Part shown: positions 1 to 7,503 of the stretch, piece after piece
How positions within the stretch are numbered: position 1 is the first letter of the stretch
Layout: the number at the start of each line of letters is the position of its first letter
From: a virus
Virus record (IMG/VR): IMGVR_UViG_3300037485_000015
Location: 1-31,840 of that record
DNA length: 31,840 nucleotides
Strand: one strand, 5' to 3'
Translations under genes and position numbers: made by a program
The notes under the pieces: generated by a model
Seen by the model: the letters and a program-made list of their open reading frames with translations, nothing else
Databases searched by the model: none
Told to the model about the DNA's origin: nothing

Positions 1-556
1 TATCTGCACCTTGCAGCAAAACGCCTTGCTGGGTGATAGAAAAAACCTGTTGAGCCAATTCTTCAGCATCATCAAAATCCTTCACTCTTAGCTCGGCTTT
101 CGCCTTGCCGTAACCATCCAACTTAGCTTGCCATGCTTTCTGCTGGTTCATAACTTCAGCTTCTTGCTTGGCGTTGACTTCATCGGCCTGTCGCTTGCGC
201 TCAAACCAGTTTGTCAATGCTTCCTCGTACTTATCAGCGTCATAGTCGTGGTCTTCCAGCTTTGGCTTATTGCCTATCACCACTGGCTTGGTCTCAGGTG
301 GTGCGGCTTGTAGCTTGCCTTGCAGTTCACGGTTCTGCCGTTGCAGTTCTCGATTCGTCTTACGCAACTCTTTTACCCATTCAGGTGCGGGAGTATGCTC
401 TTCGGGAGGTGGCGCTTCCTCACCAATGCTGACAACGACTTCTTCGGTATCTTCCGGTTCTTCCTCATCAACGATTTCGCTGACTTCGGTTTCCTCTTCC
501 ATTACCTCGATTTCATCGTCCTCAATTACTGCCTTTTTGTTCATCTTTGACCCCAT
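1..556 (-). CDS. scaffold protein, N-terminal part (cut by the window edge)
   Basis: Partial gene of about 185 codons that runs off the left edge. The first 45 residues are very acidic (runs of D and E), followed by a proline-rich stretch and a predicted coiled coil (motif WVKELRKTNRELQRQNRELQ, about residues 61-80). Acidic N-terminus plus coiled coil, directly after the portal gene, is typical of phage internal scaffold proteins, which nucleate procapsid assembly around the portal and leave before DNA entry. The matching C-terminal part, with a stop codon, lies at the other end of the window just before the coat gene, the P22 order portal-scaffold-coat. Two in-frame ATGs are possible, at 556 and at 544; the upstream one has a GGTGAG-like ribosome site. 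Function is inferred from position and composition, not from a recognised motif. Confidence 0.75.
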   Translation of the reverse strand, partial: MGSKMNKKAVIEDDEIEVMEEETEVSEIVDEEEPEDTEEVVVSIGEEAPPPEEHTPAPEWVKELRKTNRELQRQNRELQGKLQAAPPETKPVVIGNKPKLEDHDYDADKYEEALTNWFERKRQADEVNAKQEAEVMNQQKAWQAKLDGYGKAKAELRVKDFDDAEELAQQVFSITQQGVLLQGAD

Positions 557-618
557 CAAACTCACCCACTTTAAACGGCTGGGTGGTAACCGTTATTTTG
601 ATTGTCGTACTTTTTAAG

Positions 619-2679
619 TTACCTGACAACTGGCTGAACAATCTGCCCTTGCAGAATTTGCTGTACAGCCTCAGTGTTCGTTAATGCCATATTTTGGGCA
701 GTTTCTTCAACTTTGCCCAAAGTTTCAAGAGTTTGGGCACGTTTCAGTTCTGCGCTGGCTACGGTTTCAACAGTATCTGCCCTGGCTTTGGCTGCTTTAG
801 CAGTGGCTTCTTCGGCTGCAGCTTGCAGATACATGGCATTCGGGTCTTGCGGCTGGCCTTGCATCTCTTCCATGAGCTGCTGGGCTTCGTCATCCGTAGG
901 CTTGACCACGCCCATCCGCAAAAGCTTCTTGCGGAAGTAAGCATTGGCATCGCCCACGCCCTCACCCTCCATGTTCATCATTGCCATTGCGGTCAGAACT
1001 TGCTGGGTCTCAGGGTCTTGGGTAATCTGGAGCATGCCAGTCAATGCCCTGACAGTGGCTGCACGCTTGCTGCTGGACGATGGTCCGACCTCTGCAACAA
1101 CGTCAAAAGTGGCATCGCTTAAATCGTTTGCCATTTTTACTGCGCCAGTCTCTTGGTCAATCATTGGCTGCATCAGCTCAACCATGCCAGCCTCACCAGT
1201 AGGCGCAATGGTCTTCATCTTGCGCTTGTCCTCGGTGTAGATTTCCTTTGCCATGCTCAACCAGATTTCACCGCAGCGCTTCATGCCCTTAGCAAAGTTG
1301 CTCATGTAGATAAAGGTCTGCATGTCAACACGGGTTTGAATCAGCTCAACCGCCTTGCCTGACACGCCAGAAACCATCTTGTCTGCCCCTTGCGGGTTGC
1401 CCAAAATGTCTTGCATATCCTGCTCAGTAATCTGCAACAGTGCCGCCATTGCGGGTGGAATTGCTGCCGATCTTGTATAGGCTACAGGCCCAGATATTTG
1501 AGTGTTGCCATCTGGCCCAGTCACAGGGTTAATCAACAAGTACGGGTAATCACGTAGATTATCTTCAGCCCACATCACCTGATGTCCTGCTACCTGCTCA
1601 GGGGTCATGATGGGTTTTTCGATGCTGGACAGTGCGCTAATCTCGCCCAGCTTGGAAAGCTGCATATTCTTCAGGCGCTGGGCATCTTTGGCAAGACGCA
1701 CCGCACCCATGCAGCGCTCGATGTTGTCCACAAACCAGCGCTTGCCGTAGACAACCACAATCGGGATGCACTTGCCAGCAATGTAGCCAGCGTCTTCTAG
1801 AACCTTGCCGCCCGACATGATGTATTTGCGAACACGCATGCGCTTGACCCGCTTCGACCGGACTTCCCTTGTGCCGATTGCCATCAGGGTTTCTTCTAGG
1901 GTCTCATCGTTTGCAAAGTCGGTCTGGGTGTAACGTTCTTCAGTTCCATCAATCGCTTGGAATATGCGGATGGTCTCGGTCTTTTCCTCAAGTTTGTAGT
2001 ATTCAGCCACAAACACAACATCAGGCGTTGCCCAGTCGAACTCGTACTGGTGGATGATCTTAGGCCAATCTGTCGGGTCATCGTTGTAAGTTTCTTTGTA
2101 GCTTTCGCGGGTCATGCTTGTGACCACAAAGCAATACTTAGCGTCTGACTTATCCTGTCGCTTGGCGTTCAGGTCAAAGAATACGGAGCTGTCTGCATCG
2201 TAGATCGGCTCAAAGCGAATTCGCTGCCTGTCATCCTCGTCATTCTCTTCGTCTTCGTAAACTGTCCGCAGCCGCCATGCGCCAATGCCGCCACCCACCG
2301 CCTCTTCAAAGGCGTTGTCGTAGGCTTCATCAGCCACCGATGCCTGTTCGTCAGCACGGTAAAGACCATCGCAGACTTCAGCCAGCTTGTCGTTCTCTGT
2401 GCCGTCCTTACTCACATAGTCAACAGTTATGCGGTTATTCCGGTATTCGTTGACAATGCGAATGACTGCCAACATGATCTTGTTGACTTCGAACTTAGGC
2501 TTGTTTTCGTATTGGTCCCACAATGGGCCTTCCCACTGAGCACCGCACAGGGAATAGAAACGCCGGTCTTGCAGGCATTGCAGGCGCTCATCCCGTAGCG
2601 CAGTCTGGATGTCATTGAATTGCTGCAGCGCTTCAGAGTGCAGATTCGCAAGACGTTGGTCGTTGGGTATTCGTGCCAT
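619..2679 (-). CDS. portal protein, P22 gp1-like
   Basis: 686 residues, close to the 725 of P22 gp1. The portal is a dodecameric ring at one capsid vertex through which DNA enters and leaves and on which the tail assembles. The N-terminal third has the P22-type portal signature with conserved aromatic and basic residues (WDQYENKPKFEVNKI, about residues 54-68, then a VNEYRNNR segment). The C-terminal 100 residues are helical, rich in A, Q and E, and fit the barrel or crown helix. The gene lies just downstream of the large terminase gene (24 bases between coding regions) and upstream of scaffold. A good ribosome site, AAGGAC, precedes the ATG at 2679. Length, neighbours and composition all point the same way. 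Confidence 0.92.
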   Translation of the reverse strand: MARIPNDQRLANLHSEALQQFNDIQTALRDERLQCLQDRRFYSLCGAQWEGPLWDQYENKPKFEVNKIMLAVIRIVNEYRNNRITVDYVSKDGTENDKLAEVCDGLYRADEQASVADEAYDNAFEEAVGGGIGAWRLRTVYEDEENDEDDRQRIRFEPIYDADSSVFFDLNAKRQDKSDAKYCFVVTSMTRESYKETYNDDPTDWPKIIHQYEFDWATPDVVFVAEYYKLEEKTETIRIFQAIDGTEERYTQTDFANDETLEETLMAIGTREVRSKRVKRMRVRKYIMSGGKVLEDAGYIAGKCIPIVVVYGKRWFVDNIERCMGAVRLAKDAQRLKNMQLSKLGEISALSSIEKPIMTPEQVAGHQVMWAEDNLRDYPYLLINPVTGPDGNTQISGPVAYTRSAAIPPAMAALLQITEQDMQDILGNPQGADKMVSGVSGKAVELIQTRVDMQTFIYMSNFAKGMKRCGEIWLSMAKEIYTEDKRKMKTIAPTGEAGMVELMQPMIDQETGAVKMANDLSDATFDVVAEVGPSSSSKRAATVRALTGMLQITQDPETQQVLTAMAMMNMEGEGVGDANAYFRKKLLRMGVVKPTDDEAQQLMEEMQGQPQDPNAMYLQAAAEEATAKAAKARADTVETVASAELKRAQTLETLGKVEETAQNMALTNTEAVQQILQGQIVQPVVR

Positions 2680-2702
2680 GTTTGTCCTTTTGGGGCGATT
2701 AT

Positions 2703-3929
2703 CTACCAGCGCTTAACATTGGGCAATGGCGTAAATATAGCCTGTTTTGTCACTGCTGCCCGTCTGATGCCCTCGCAGGCATACCGCAAAGCGTCAATAA
2801 CGTGGTTCTTTTTGTCCTCAAGCTGGGGCAGGATTCGCCCAGTCAACGGGTCAGATTTATAGCTGTATAGGCTCAGTTCGTCTATCGTATGGGTGCAGCG
2901 AGGGTGAACCACGATGTCGTAGTTCTTCAGGAACTCGATGCCTTCCTCAACCGATTTTGGCCCTTTAACCGCTGTCATTATTTTGGGGAAGCCGTTGCGC
3001 TTCATGTGGCTGATGGTCTCTGGCCTAGCACTGTCGGCAACGATAGGCCACTTTTCAGCCTCCGGAACTTGCATGAACAGCTCAGGCGTATTGACGATCT
3101 CGCAGCCCACCATGTACGCTTCATAGTCAATGTAGAGTGTGCGCCCGATTATGTGGCAGCGCACCAATACTGTCGGGTCAACTGCAAAGCCCCAGTCAGC
3201 ACCAAGCCTGTGGATAACTTCTGGCGGGGCTTCAAACTCGTCTATTTTCCAGTTCCTGAATACCCTGCTGCTGCTGTTCCGTAGGTACTGACCCATCCAA
3301 ACATGCTGGTATTTGTCAGGGTCACGCCGCTTGTCGTACTCCATTTCGTCCTTCAGGACTTGTGGAAACCAAGGGTTGTCGGTGAAGTTGACCTTAATCA
3401 CTGCGACATCGGGTGGCGGCTCTGGCCCACGCAGCAGAAAATCTACGGGATCGCTGTTCTGCCTTGGGTTCCATGTAAACCACAACTCAGAGCCAGGCTT
3501 GCGGATGGTTGGCCTCAACAGGTCAAGGCTGGTCTGGCTCAGGCTTTGGGCTTCCTCAACCCAAGCGCAGTCGTAACCCTCCAGCGACTTAATGCTGTCG
3601 GCTGTGTGGTTCTGCATGCCTTGGAAAATAATCGCCCCATCGCCCTTGCGTGACTTGATGACAGCATCCTGTACTTCAAAGTAAGCACCAGCGTTCATAT
3701 CCTCGATCTTGGTCTCTAGCAGCCGCTTGACGGACTGATTTAGCGACTTCTGTATCTCACGGACGCAAACGCTGCGCCGCTTCTGGTCAATTATGTGGCC
3801 TTCTATCATCATTTCGGCAAACATGTGGGACTTTCCTGAGCCTCGCCCACCCCATGCACCTTTGTATCGGGCAGGTTCTAACAGGGGCAGCGCCCACGCT
3901 GGGGTTGCCAATTCCAGCACATCAGTCAT
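2703..3929 (-). CDS. terminase large subunit (ATPase and nuclease)
   Basis: 408 residues, PBSX/Terminase_3-type large terminase that pumps DNA into the procapsid and cuts the concatemer. The ATPase half has Walker A GGRGSGKS (27-34), Walker B hydrophobics plus EE (CAWVEEAQ, 121-128) and a coupling motif FTWNPR (151-156). The RNase-H-fold nuclease half shows its three acidic positions: D245 in GADWGFAVDPT, D299 in VADSARPE and D379 in KNHVIDALRYA. Its ATG at 3929 lies inside the end of the small-subunit gene (8-base overlap), so the two are translationally coupled. P22 packages by headful, and the P22-type portal suggests the same here, but cleavage behaviour cannot be read from the sequence. 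Confidence 0.96.
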   Translation of the reverse strand: MTDVLELATPAWALPLLEPARYKGAWGGRGSGKSHMFAEMMIEGHIIDQKRRSVCVREIQKSLNQSVKRLLETKIEDMNAGAYFEVQDAVIKSRKGDGAIIFQGMQNHTADSIKSLEGYDCAWVEEAQSLSQTSLDLLRPTIRKPGSELWFTWNPRQNSDPVDFLLRGPEPPPDVAVIKVNFTDNPWFPQVLKDEMEYDKRRDPDKYQHVWMGQYLRNSSSRVFRNWKIDEFEAPPEVIHRLGADWGFAVDPTVLVRCHIIGRTLYIDYEAYMVGCEIVNTPELFMQVPEAEKWPIVADSARPETISHMKRNGFPKIMTAVKGPKSVEEGIEFLKNYDIVVHPRCTHTIDELSLYSYKSDPLTGRILPQLEDKKNHVIDALRYACEGIRRAAVTKQAIFTPLPNVKRW

Positions 3930-4371
3930 GCTTGACTATGGTTCGCCTTATTTCGCGGAACTCTAGGGGCGCACCGTCTGCCCCTGTCACCTCGTGCTTT
4001 TGAGTTTCTGCCCATCGCATCTGGGTCTTGCTCCACCAGATTGCCGCGGTGGTGTCTCCAGCCATAACTTTGCTAAACAGGGTCTTGCCTACTTGGGCGT
4101 TGGCTTTGGCCTTGCCTGATTGCAGCTCTGCGCTGAAGTGTGCTCGTAGCGTATCAACGCTGATGCCATCCCGCACCAGTGCGCCTATCTGGTCAATCGG
4201 CAGTCCGTAGCCTGACAGGGCTTCTACCTGTTTGCGCTCGGCTGGTGAAGGTTCGAAGGCTGGTCTGCCTGCCCCTTCACGAGCACCGCCATAGTTTGGG
4301 TCGTGCGCTTTTTCTGGCACGATTTTTGTATTCTTGCTTTTAAGAATGGGTTTTTCAAGTTTAGCTGCCAT
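3922..4371 (-). CDS. terminase small subunit
   Basis: 149 residues. The small terminase recognises the packaging site and regulates the large subunit. The N-terminus is basic with a GGAREGAGRP motif (about 28-37) that is frequent in this family. A helix-turn-helix region follows (YGLPIDQIGALV, then GISVDTLRAHF, about 54-79). The C-terminal half has the family feature of repeated alanines and tryptophans (KVMAGDTTAAIWWSKTQMRW). It overlaps the start of the large subunit by 8 bases and the end of the methyltransferase gene by 11 bases. The pac sequence it would bind is not recognisable; in P22 pac lies within the small terminase gene. Confidence 0.9.
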   Translation of the reverse strand: MAAKLEKPILKSKNTKIVPEKAHDPNYGGAREGAGRPAFEPSPAERKQVEALSGYGLPIDQIGALVRDGISVDTLRAHFSAELQSGKAKANAQVGKTLFSKVMAGDTTAAIWWSKTQMRWAETQKHEVTGADGAPLEFREIRRTIVKHD

Positions 4372-5593
4372 TTGTAACCTCCGCGAAAGGTTGTCCGGTT
4401 TCTGCGTGTGTTGCTATTTTGCCTGTAAAGTCTTGCCAGCGCTTGATGATGACATCGCAATATTTAGGGTCTAATTCCATCAAATACCCGTGCCTACCGT
4501 GCTTTTCTGCCGCCAACATAGTTGTCCCGCTGCCTCCAAACAAGTCCAAAACAATATCCCCGCCCTTAGTGTTATTCAGCATTTGATACTCAAACAACGC
4601 CACTGGCTTCATGGTGGGGTGCTCTCCATTACGTGATGGCTTGTCAAACTCCAATATTGTGGTTTGTTTGCGGTCTGTGGCCCACAGGTGGCCTGCTCCG
4701 TCCTTCCATCCATAAAGGCATGGTTCGTGCTTCCAATGATAGTCTTGCCGCCCCATCACCAAGCTGGACTTCTTCCAGATCAAGCATTGACGCACCTGCC
4801 AGCCAGCGTCTTGGCAAGCCCCACGGAAGTTATAGCCCTCTGAGTCGGCGTGCCAGATGTAAAACACTGCGCCCTTTTTCATCACTGTGTCGGCAGTCAC
4901 AAATGCATCACGCAAGAACTGCCTGAACTGATCGTTGCCCATGCTGTCGTTCTGAATTGTTAGTTTTTCCTTAGTCCCACCCTCATAGGCCACGTTATAA
5001 GGCGGGTCGGTCAACAACATGTCAACCCCCCCCCCATTTGTAAGTTTGGAGACAGCATCCACGTTTGTTGAGTCCCCGCACATCAGCCTATGCTTGCCAA
5101 GCAGCCAAACATCACCAAGCACCGTGACTGGCTGCTCTGGCACTTCAGGCACGGCATCTTCATCTGTCAGGCCAGGCTCTATCTGCTCAGGCGTCAAGGC
5201 TTCTATCTCTTCTGCCGTAAAACCCGTCATGTCCAAGTCAAAGCCCAGTTCGCCAATCTCGCCCAGCTCCAGCGCCAGCATTTCATTGTCCCAGCCTGCA
5301 TTCATCGCTAATTTGTTGTCTGCCAGCACATAAGCCCGTTTCTTGGCATCGCTCCAGCCTTTTGCCACCATTACAGGCACTTCTGCCATTTTTAGCTTTT
5401 GGGCTGCCAATGTGCGCCCATGTCCTGCAATGATGCCGCCCTGTTCATCCACCAGCACCGGAGTTGTCCAGCCCCACTCTTTGATGCTTGCCGCAAGCTG
5501 ACTAACTTGTTCATCAGAGTGAGTCCTAGCATTTCGGGCGTAGGGAATGAGTTTATCAATGGCCCATTTTTCGACTTTATCTGCTGGGTTCAT
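4361..5593 (-). CDS. ParB-domain fused beta-class N6-adenine DNA methyltransferase
   Basis: 410 residues from the ATG at 5593; a longer reading to 5635 runs through a terminator hairpin, and AAGGAA sits just before 5593. Residues 1-135 form a ParB/sulfiredoxin-type domain (GGIIAGHGR, 52-60). The rest is a methyltransferase with catalytic motif IV TDPPYN (195-200), a TRD-like middle, HPTMKP (325-330) and the SAM-binding LDLFGGSGTT (349-358). The order IV before I indicates the beta class. It probably methylates adenines in phage DNA; protection from host restriction is the usual role. It is the first gene of the terminase-portal block. A run of ten G on the coding strand (5026-5035) lies just before motif IV, so a one-base slip would remove the catalytic half. 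Confidence 0.95.
   Translation of the reverse strand: MNPADKVEKWAIDKLIPYARNARTHSDEQVSQLAASIKEWGWTTPVLVDEQGGIIAGHGRTLAAQKLKMAEVPVMVAKGWSDAKKRAYVLADNKLAMNAGWDNEMLALELGEIGELGFDLDMTGFTAEEIEALTPEQIEPGLTDEDAVPEVPEQPVTVLGDVWLLGKHRLMCGDSTNVDAVSKLTNGGGVDMLLTDPPYNVAYEGGTKEKLTIQNDSMGNDQFRQFLRDAFVTADTVMKKGAVFYIWHADSEGYNFRGACQDAGWQVRQCLIWKKSSLVMGRQDYHWKHEPCLYGWKDGAGHLWATDRKQTTILEFDKPSRNGEHPTMKPVALFEYQMLNNTKGGDIVLDLFGGSGTTMLAAEKHGRHGYLMELDPKYCDVIIKRWQDFTGKIATHAETGQPFAEVTNGS
5026..5035. repeat. ten-base G/C homopolymer inside the methyltransferase gene
   Basis: Ten C on the plus strand, ten G on the coding strand. It encodes three glycines and the first base of a valine codon, a few residues before catalytic motif DPPY. 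It is long enough to slip during replication. Confidence 0.95.
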
Positions 5594-5602
5594 GGTTTCC
5601 TT

Positions 5603-5624
5603 AAAAAAAAGGGGCCGAAGCCCC
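5603..5624 (-). terminator. intrinsic terminator with UUCG loop between early-left operon and late block
   Basis: On the minus strand a perfect 5-bp stem GGGGC/GCCCC closes a TTCG tetraloop with a C-G closing pair, followed at once by eight T. It lies 27 bases past the stop of the HNH/Ref-like gene and 10 bases before the methyltransferase ATG. It should therefore stop early-left transcription and insulate the methyltransferase-terminase genes unless read through or antiterminated. Confidence 0.9.
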
Positions 5625-5651
5625 AAGGCTGGCAACTGCTTGTCAGCGCCC

Positions 5652-5978
5652 CTATTCTGCTATTAAAGGTATAGGTATGTCAACAGGCCATCGCCCACTT
5701 TCGGTCAGCGCCCGAACAGTTTTATGGTGCGCTGCTTTCCAAGTTAGCTGCCTCTCCTCTTTTGACAATTTCGCCCCTGCGTCAATTTCGTAATGGCATC
5801 TAAGGCACAGTGCAGCGACCAAGTTGTCATCCGCCTTTATGCCCCTGCCTTTGCCACCGCCCCAGTTTGTATGGGCAGCTTGGACCATCTCACCAGACCC
5901 ACAGCATTGACAGTCAAGGCTTGCCACCAGCTTTAAGAGTTTTTTGCTTCTGACATAGGGGTGCTTTAGGTAATTCAC
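5652..5978 (-). CDS. HNH-type zinc-binding nuclease, Ref/DUF968-like
   Basis: 108 residues starting with GTG, which overlaps the stop of the preceding gene as GTGA. The zinc/HNH framework is visible: CQCCG (Cys23, Cys26), AAH (His36), a glycine-rich loop GGGKGRGIK, DDN (Asn52) and CLRCH (Cys58, Cys61, His62). This arrangement resembles the phage Ref/DUF968 family, in which P1 Ref is a RecA-dependent nuclease; such genes commonly sit among recombination genes, as here next to rusA. It is the last gene before a strong terminator. A general HNH protein without Ref activity is possible. Confidence 0.72.
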   Translation of the reverse strand: MNYLKHPYVRSKKLLKLVASLDCQCCGSGEMVQAAHTNWGGGKGRGIKADDNLVAALCLRCHYEIDAGAKLSKEERQLTWKAAHHKTVRALTESGRWPVDIPIPLIAE

Positions 5979-6307
5979 CGCATTGCCCTATCGGTTCTGT
6001 TGCCAGCATAAATGTTGGCTTTCTCAGCTTCTATTCTTGCCTGAGCTGCAACCATAAGCCATCTGGTGCGCTCTCTTTGCTCTACAGCCGCCTGTAAAGC
6101 TAAAAGGTGTTGCACATATTTTGGGTCTGCGTAGGCTTCCCGTTCTTGGGCTGCTGTAGTCTTATAACCTTGCAGTTCAAAATCTTTCATCAACTGCGCT
6201 TTTACGGTTTTCCTGAGTTCCGTCATGTAAACAAGCTGTGCCTCAGCTACGGCATAGTCTCCCGCATGGTTCTTCAAATAGTCAACAGCTTTGTCAAGTA
6301 AATTCAT
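5975..6307 (-). CDS. small helical phage protein of unknown function
   Basis: 110 residues, charged and almost entirely predicted alpha-helix, no membrane segment, no cysteines. I do not recognise a function; similar short helical proteins are frequent near RusA and Ref-type genes in phages. The start at 6307 lies 14 bases inside the end of the HNH endonuclease gene, and the stop overlaps the GTG of the next gene, so it is translationally coupled on both sides. Its N-terminal 35 residues (NHAGDYAVAEAQLVYMTELR region) resemble the whole of the 38-aa product encoded at 6799-6915 on the far side of the endonuclease gene, which suggests a duplication or insertion event. Confidence 0.75.
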   Translation of the reverse strand: MNLLDKAVDYLKNHAGDYAVAEAQLVYMTELRKTVKAQLMKDFELQGYKTTAAQEREAYADPKYVQHLLALQAAVEQRERTRWLMVAAQARIEAEKANIYAGNRTDRAMR

Positions 6308-6806
6308 TTAGCCAACCCCACGTAGCGCCACTTTTAATTCCGTAAAGTGTTGGTTTTGGAATGCCTGTTTCATTGTGCAAAGAACTTACAGAAACACCCT
6401 GAGACATTTTTATTTTTAAATTCTTTACAAAGTTAGCGGTATATTTGTTTGACCCACATTTTTCTCCTCTTGGTGTTTTGTCCATCCTAATTTGATCCGC
6501 CATATTTCCTTTGCGCGTATCAATTCGCAAATTTTCTAAAGTGTTGTTAAGTTTGTTTCCATCAAAATGGCAAACATCAAACCCGACAGCGTCACCAATA
6601 TAAGTTATGGCTACAAGACGATGAACAAGGTATTCCTTGCGGCATGAATCCCTGCACAAAGAAACTTTTGCGTAACCATTTTTTAAAATACTCCACTTTA
6701 ATTTTTTACCAACAACAGCGCCACAAGCACCTTCAACCCTACGAACATCACCATCTTTGCTAATCGTGTATTCGGGCCAACCTGGAATTTGGAAATCTTT
6801 AATCAT
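6294..6806 (-). CDS. NUMOD4/HNH endonuclease (homing type)
   Basis: 170 residues. Order of domains: NUMOD4 (IPGWPEYTISKDGDVRRV, 7-24), HNH nuclease (His62 in VHRLVAITYI, CHFDGNKLNN 79-88, ENLRIDT 91-97) and a C-terminal helix-turn-helix DNA-binding segment (about 124-163, ending IKSGATW). This is the common free-standing phage homing endonuclease, which cuts DNA at sites lacking it and spreads by recombination. The gene is visibly richer in A and T than its neighbours, in line with recent arrival. It overlaps the genes on both sides (8 and 14 bases). No intron boundary is evident. It may be a selfish element and not a replication factor. Confidence 0.93.
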   Translation of the reverse strand: MIKDFQIPGWPEYTISKDGDVRRVEGACGAVVGKKLKWSILKNGYAKVSLCRDSCRKEYLVHRLVAITYIGDAVGFDVCHFDGNKLNNTLENLRIDTRKGNMADQIRMDKTPRGEKCGSNKYTANFVKNLKIKMSQGVSVSSLHNETGIPKPTLYGIKSGATWGWLNEFT

Positions 6807-6915
6807 GGCTTATTGTATCTGACTTTTCCAATTCAAGATAAACCCGCTGCGCTTTGGCCTCACCGTAGGCTGGGGCTTTGTCCCTGATGGTTTGAGCCGC
6901 TTGTTCTGGTTTCAT
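6799..6915 (-). CDS. 38-aa small protein, probable truncated relative of the 110-aa helical protein
   Basis: Short reading frame starting with ATG at 6915 that overlaps the rusA stop as ATGA and ends 8 bases inside the HNH endonuclease gene. The product is 38 residues, charged and helical (QAAQTIRDKAPAYGEAKAQR, residues 5-24). It aligns by eye with the N-terminus of the 110-aa protein encoded just beyond the endonuclease (shared pattern: helix, A/G-x-Y-x-x-A-x-A-x-x-V-Y). The GGAGGT immediately before the ATG is a very good ribosome site. It could be a real microprotein or the stump of a gene interrupted by the endonuclease. Confidence 0.65.
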   Translation of the reverse strand: MKPEQAAQTIRDKAPAYGEAKAQRVYLELEKSDTISHD

Positions 6916-7334
6916 TTAACCTCCATCACCATCACATCAACACCCGCCTTAGACGCATAAACCTTGGTTACATGGGCATCCACTACCTGTGCGTCATCCA
7001 CGTAAACAATCCCGTTCATGGCATCACAGATTGTTTTCGACACATTGTCCCAGTCAGGCTTCTTTGTTGGGCGCTCTAAGCCGCTTAAACAGGCCTCAGT
7101 GCGCTTTTTTGAGTACGACTTGGGAATTGGGTGTCTGATGTATAAAAAGACGCTTACAGGCGTTTCTAGTGGGTCTGTGCTGCCCATTGCTTCCATCGCA
7201 AAGGATTTAATCAAGGATTCATAGTCTAAGGTCTGTTTATCGGTGTAAACCCTAGTGAATTTTCCGGCTTGGGTGAACCGAGGTCTACCTTTGCCCTTTG
7301 GGTCGCCCTCAACTTGAAAGTGAATTTGCATCAT
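6912..7334 (-). CDS. rusA: RusA-type Holliday junction resolvase
   Basis: 140 residues. RusA dimers cut four-way DNA junctions with metal ions. The family signature is clear: the N-terminal GDPKGKGRPRF (10-20), the acidic pair in KKPDWDNVSK (Asp94, Asp96) and VDDAQV (Asp113, Asp114) before the beta-hairpin HVTKVY. It would resolve junctions made by the Erf/Exo recombination system encoded on the other arm and clear branches before packaging. The start is coupled as ATGA to the preceding frame ending at 7331; two adjacent Met codons are possible starts. It overlaps the start of the 38-aa gene. Confidence 0.95.
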   Translation of the reverse strand: MMQIHFQVEGDPKGKGRPRFTQAGKFTRVYTDKQTLDYESLIKSFAMEAMGSTDPLETPVSVFLYIRHPIPKSYSKKRTEACLSGLERPTKKPDWDNVSKTICDAMNGIVYVDDAQVVDAHVTKVYASKAGVDVMVMEVK

Positions 7335-7503
7335 GTTGCTGCCTGTTCATTTCTGCAATCAAGGTATCGACTCCAGCCTGGCCACGAATCCGGAGAATGT
7401 CGGCTTTCACTTGCAGCCACCAGCTCTGCGCTTTCACCTTGCCCAGCTGCTCTACCTTGACCTTGTGCCGCCTCTTCCATTCTCTCGCCTCGCATTGGGT
7501 CAT
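7309..7503 (-). CDS. small basic protein, possible second half of a frameshifted gene
   Basis: Reads from an ATG at 7503 (or further upstream in the same frame) to a stop at 7309, 64 residues (TQCEAREWKRRHKVKVEQL, then a helical segment ending TLIAEMNRQQHD). Its composition looks like real protein and resembles the C-terminal part of short phage proteins containing a CEAR motif. It lies wholly inside, and one frame off, the C-terminal half of the frame at 7331-7606, whose own sequence there is rich in G, A and S and looks like a shadow. A GGTGAT ribosome-like site precedes the ATG. Either two overlapping genes or one gene split by a +1 shift. Confidence 0.5.
   Translation of the reverse strand: MTQCEAREWKRRHKVKVEQLGKVKAQSWWLQVKADILRIRGQAGVDTLIAEMNRQQHDANSLSS

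Noticed and set aside
128-617. Several plus-strand frames of 60-115 aa over the scaffold region
   Set aside because: They are shadows of the minus-strand scaffold gene, with odd composition and no ribosome sites.
5593-5635. Longer start of the methyltransferase (extra 14 residues)
   Set aside because: The extension would be translated from the terminator hairpin; ATG 5593 has the AAGGAA site.
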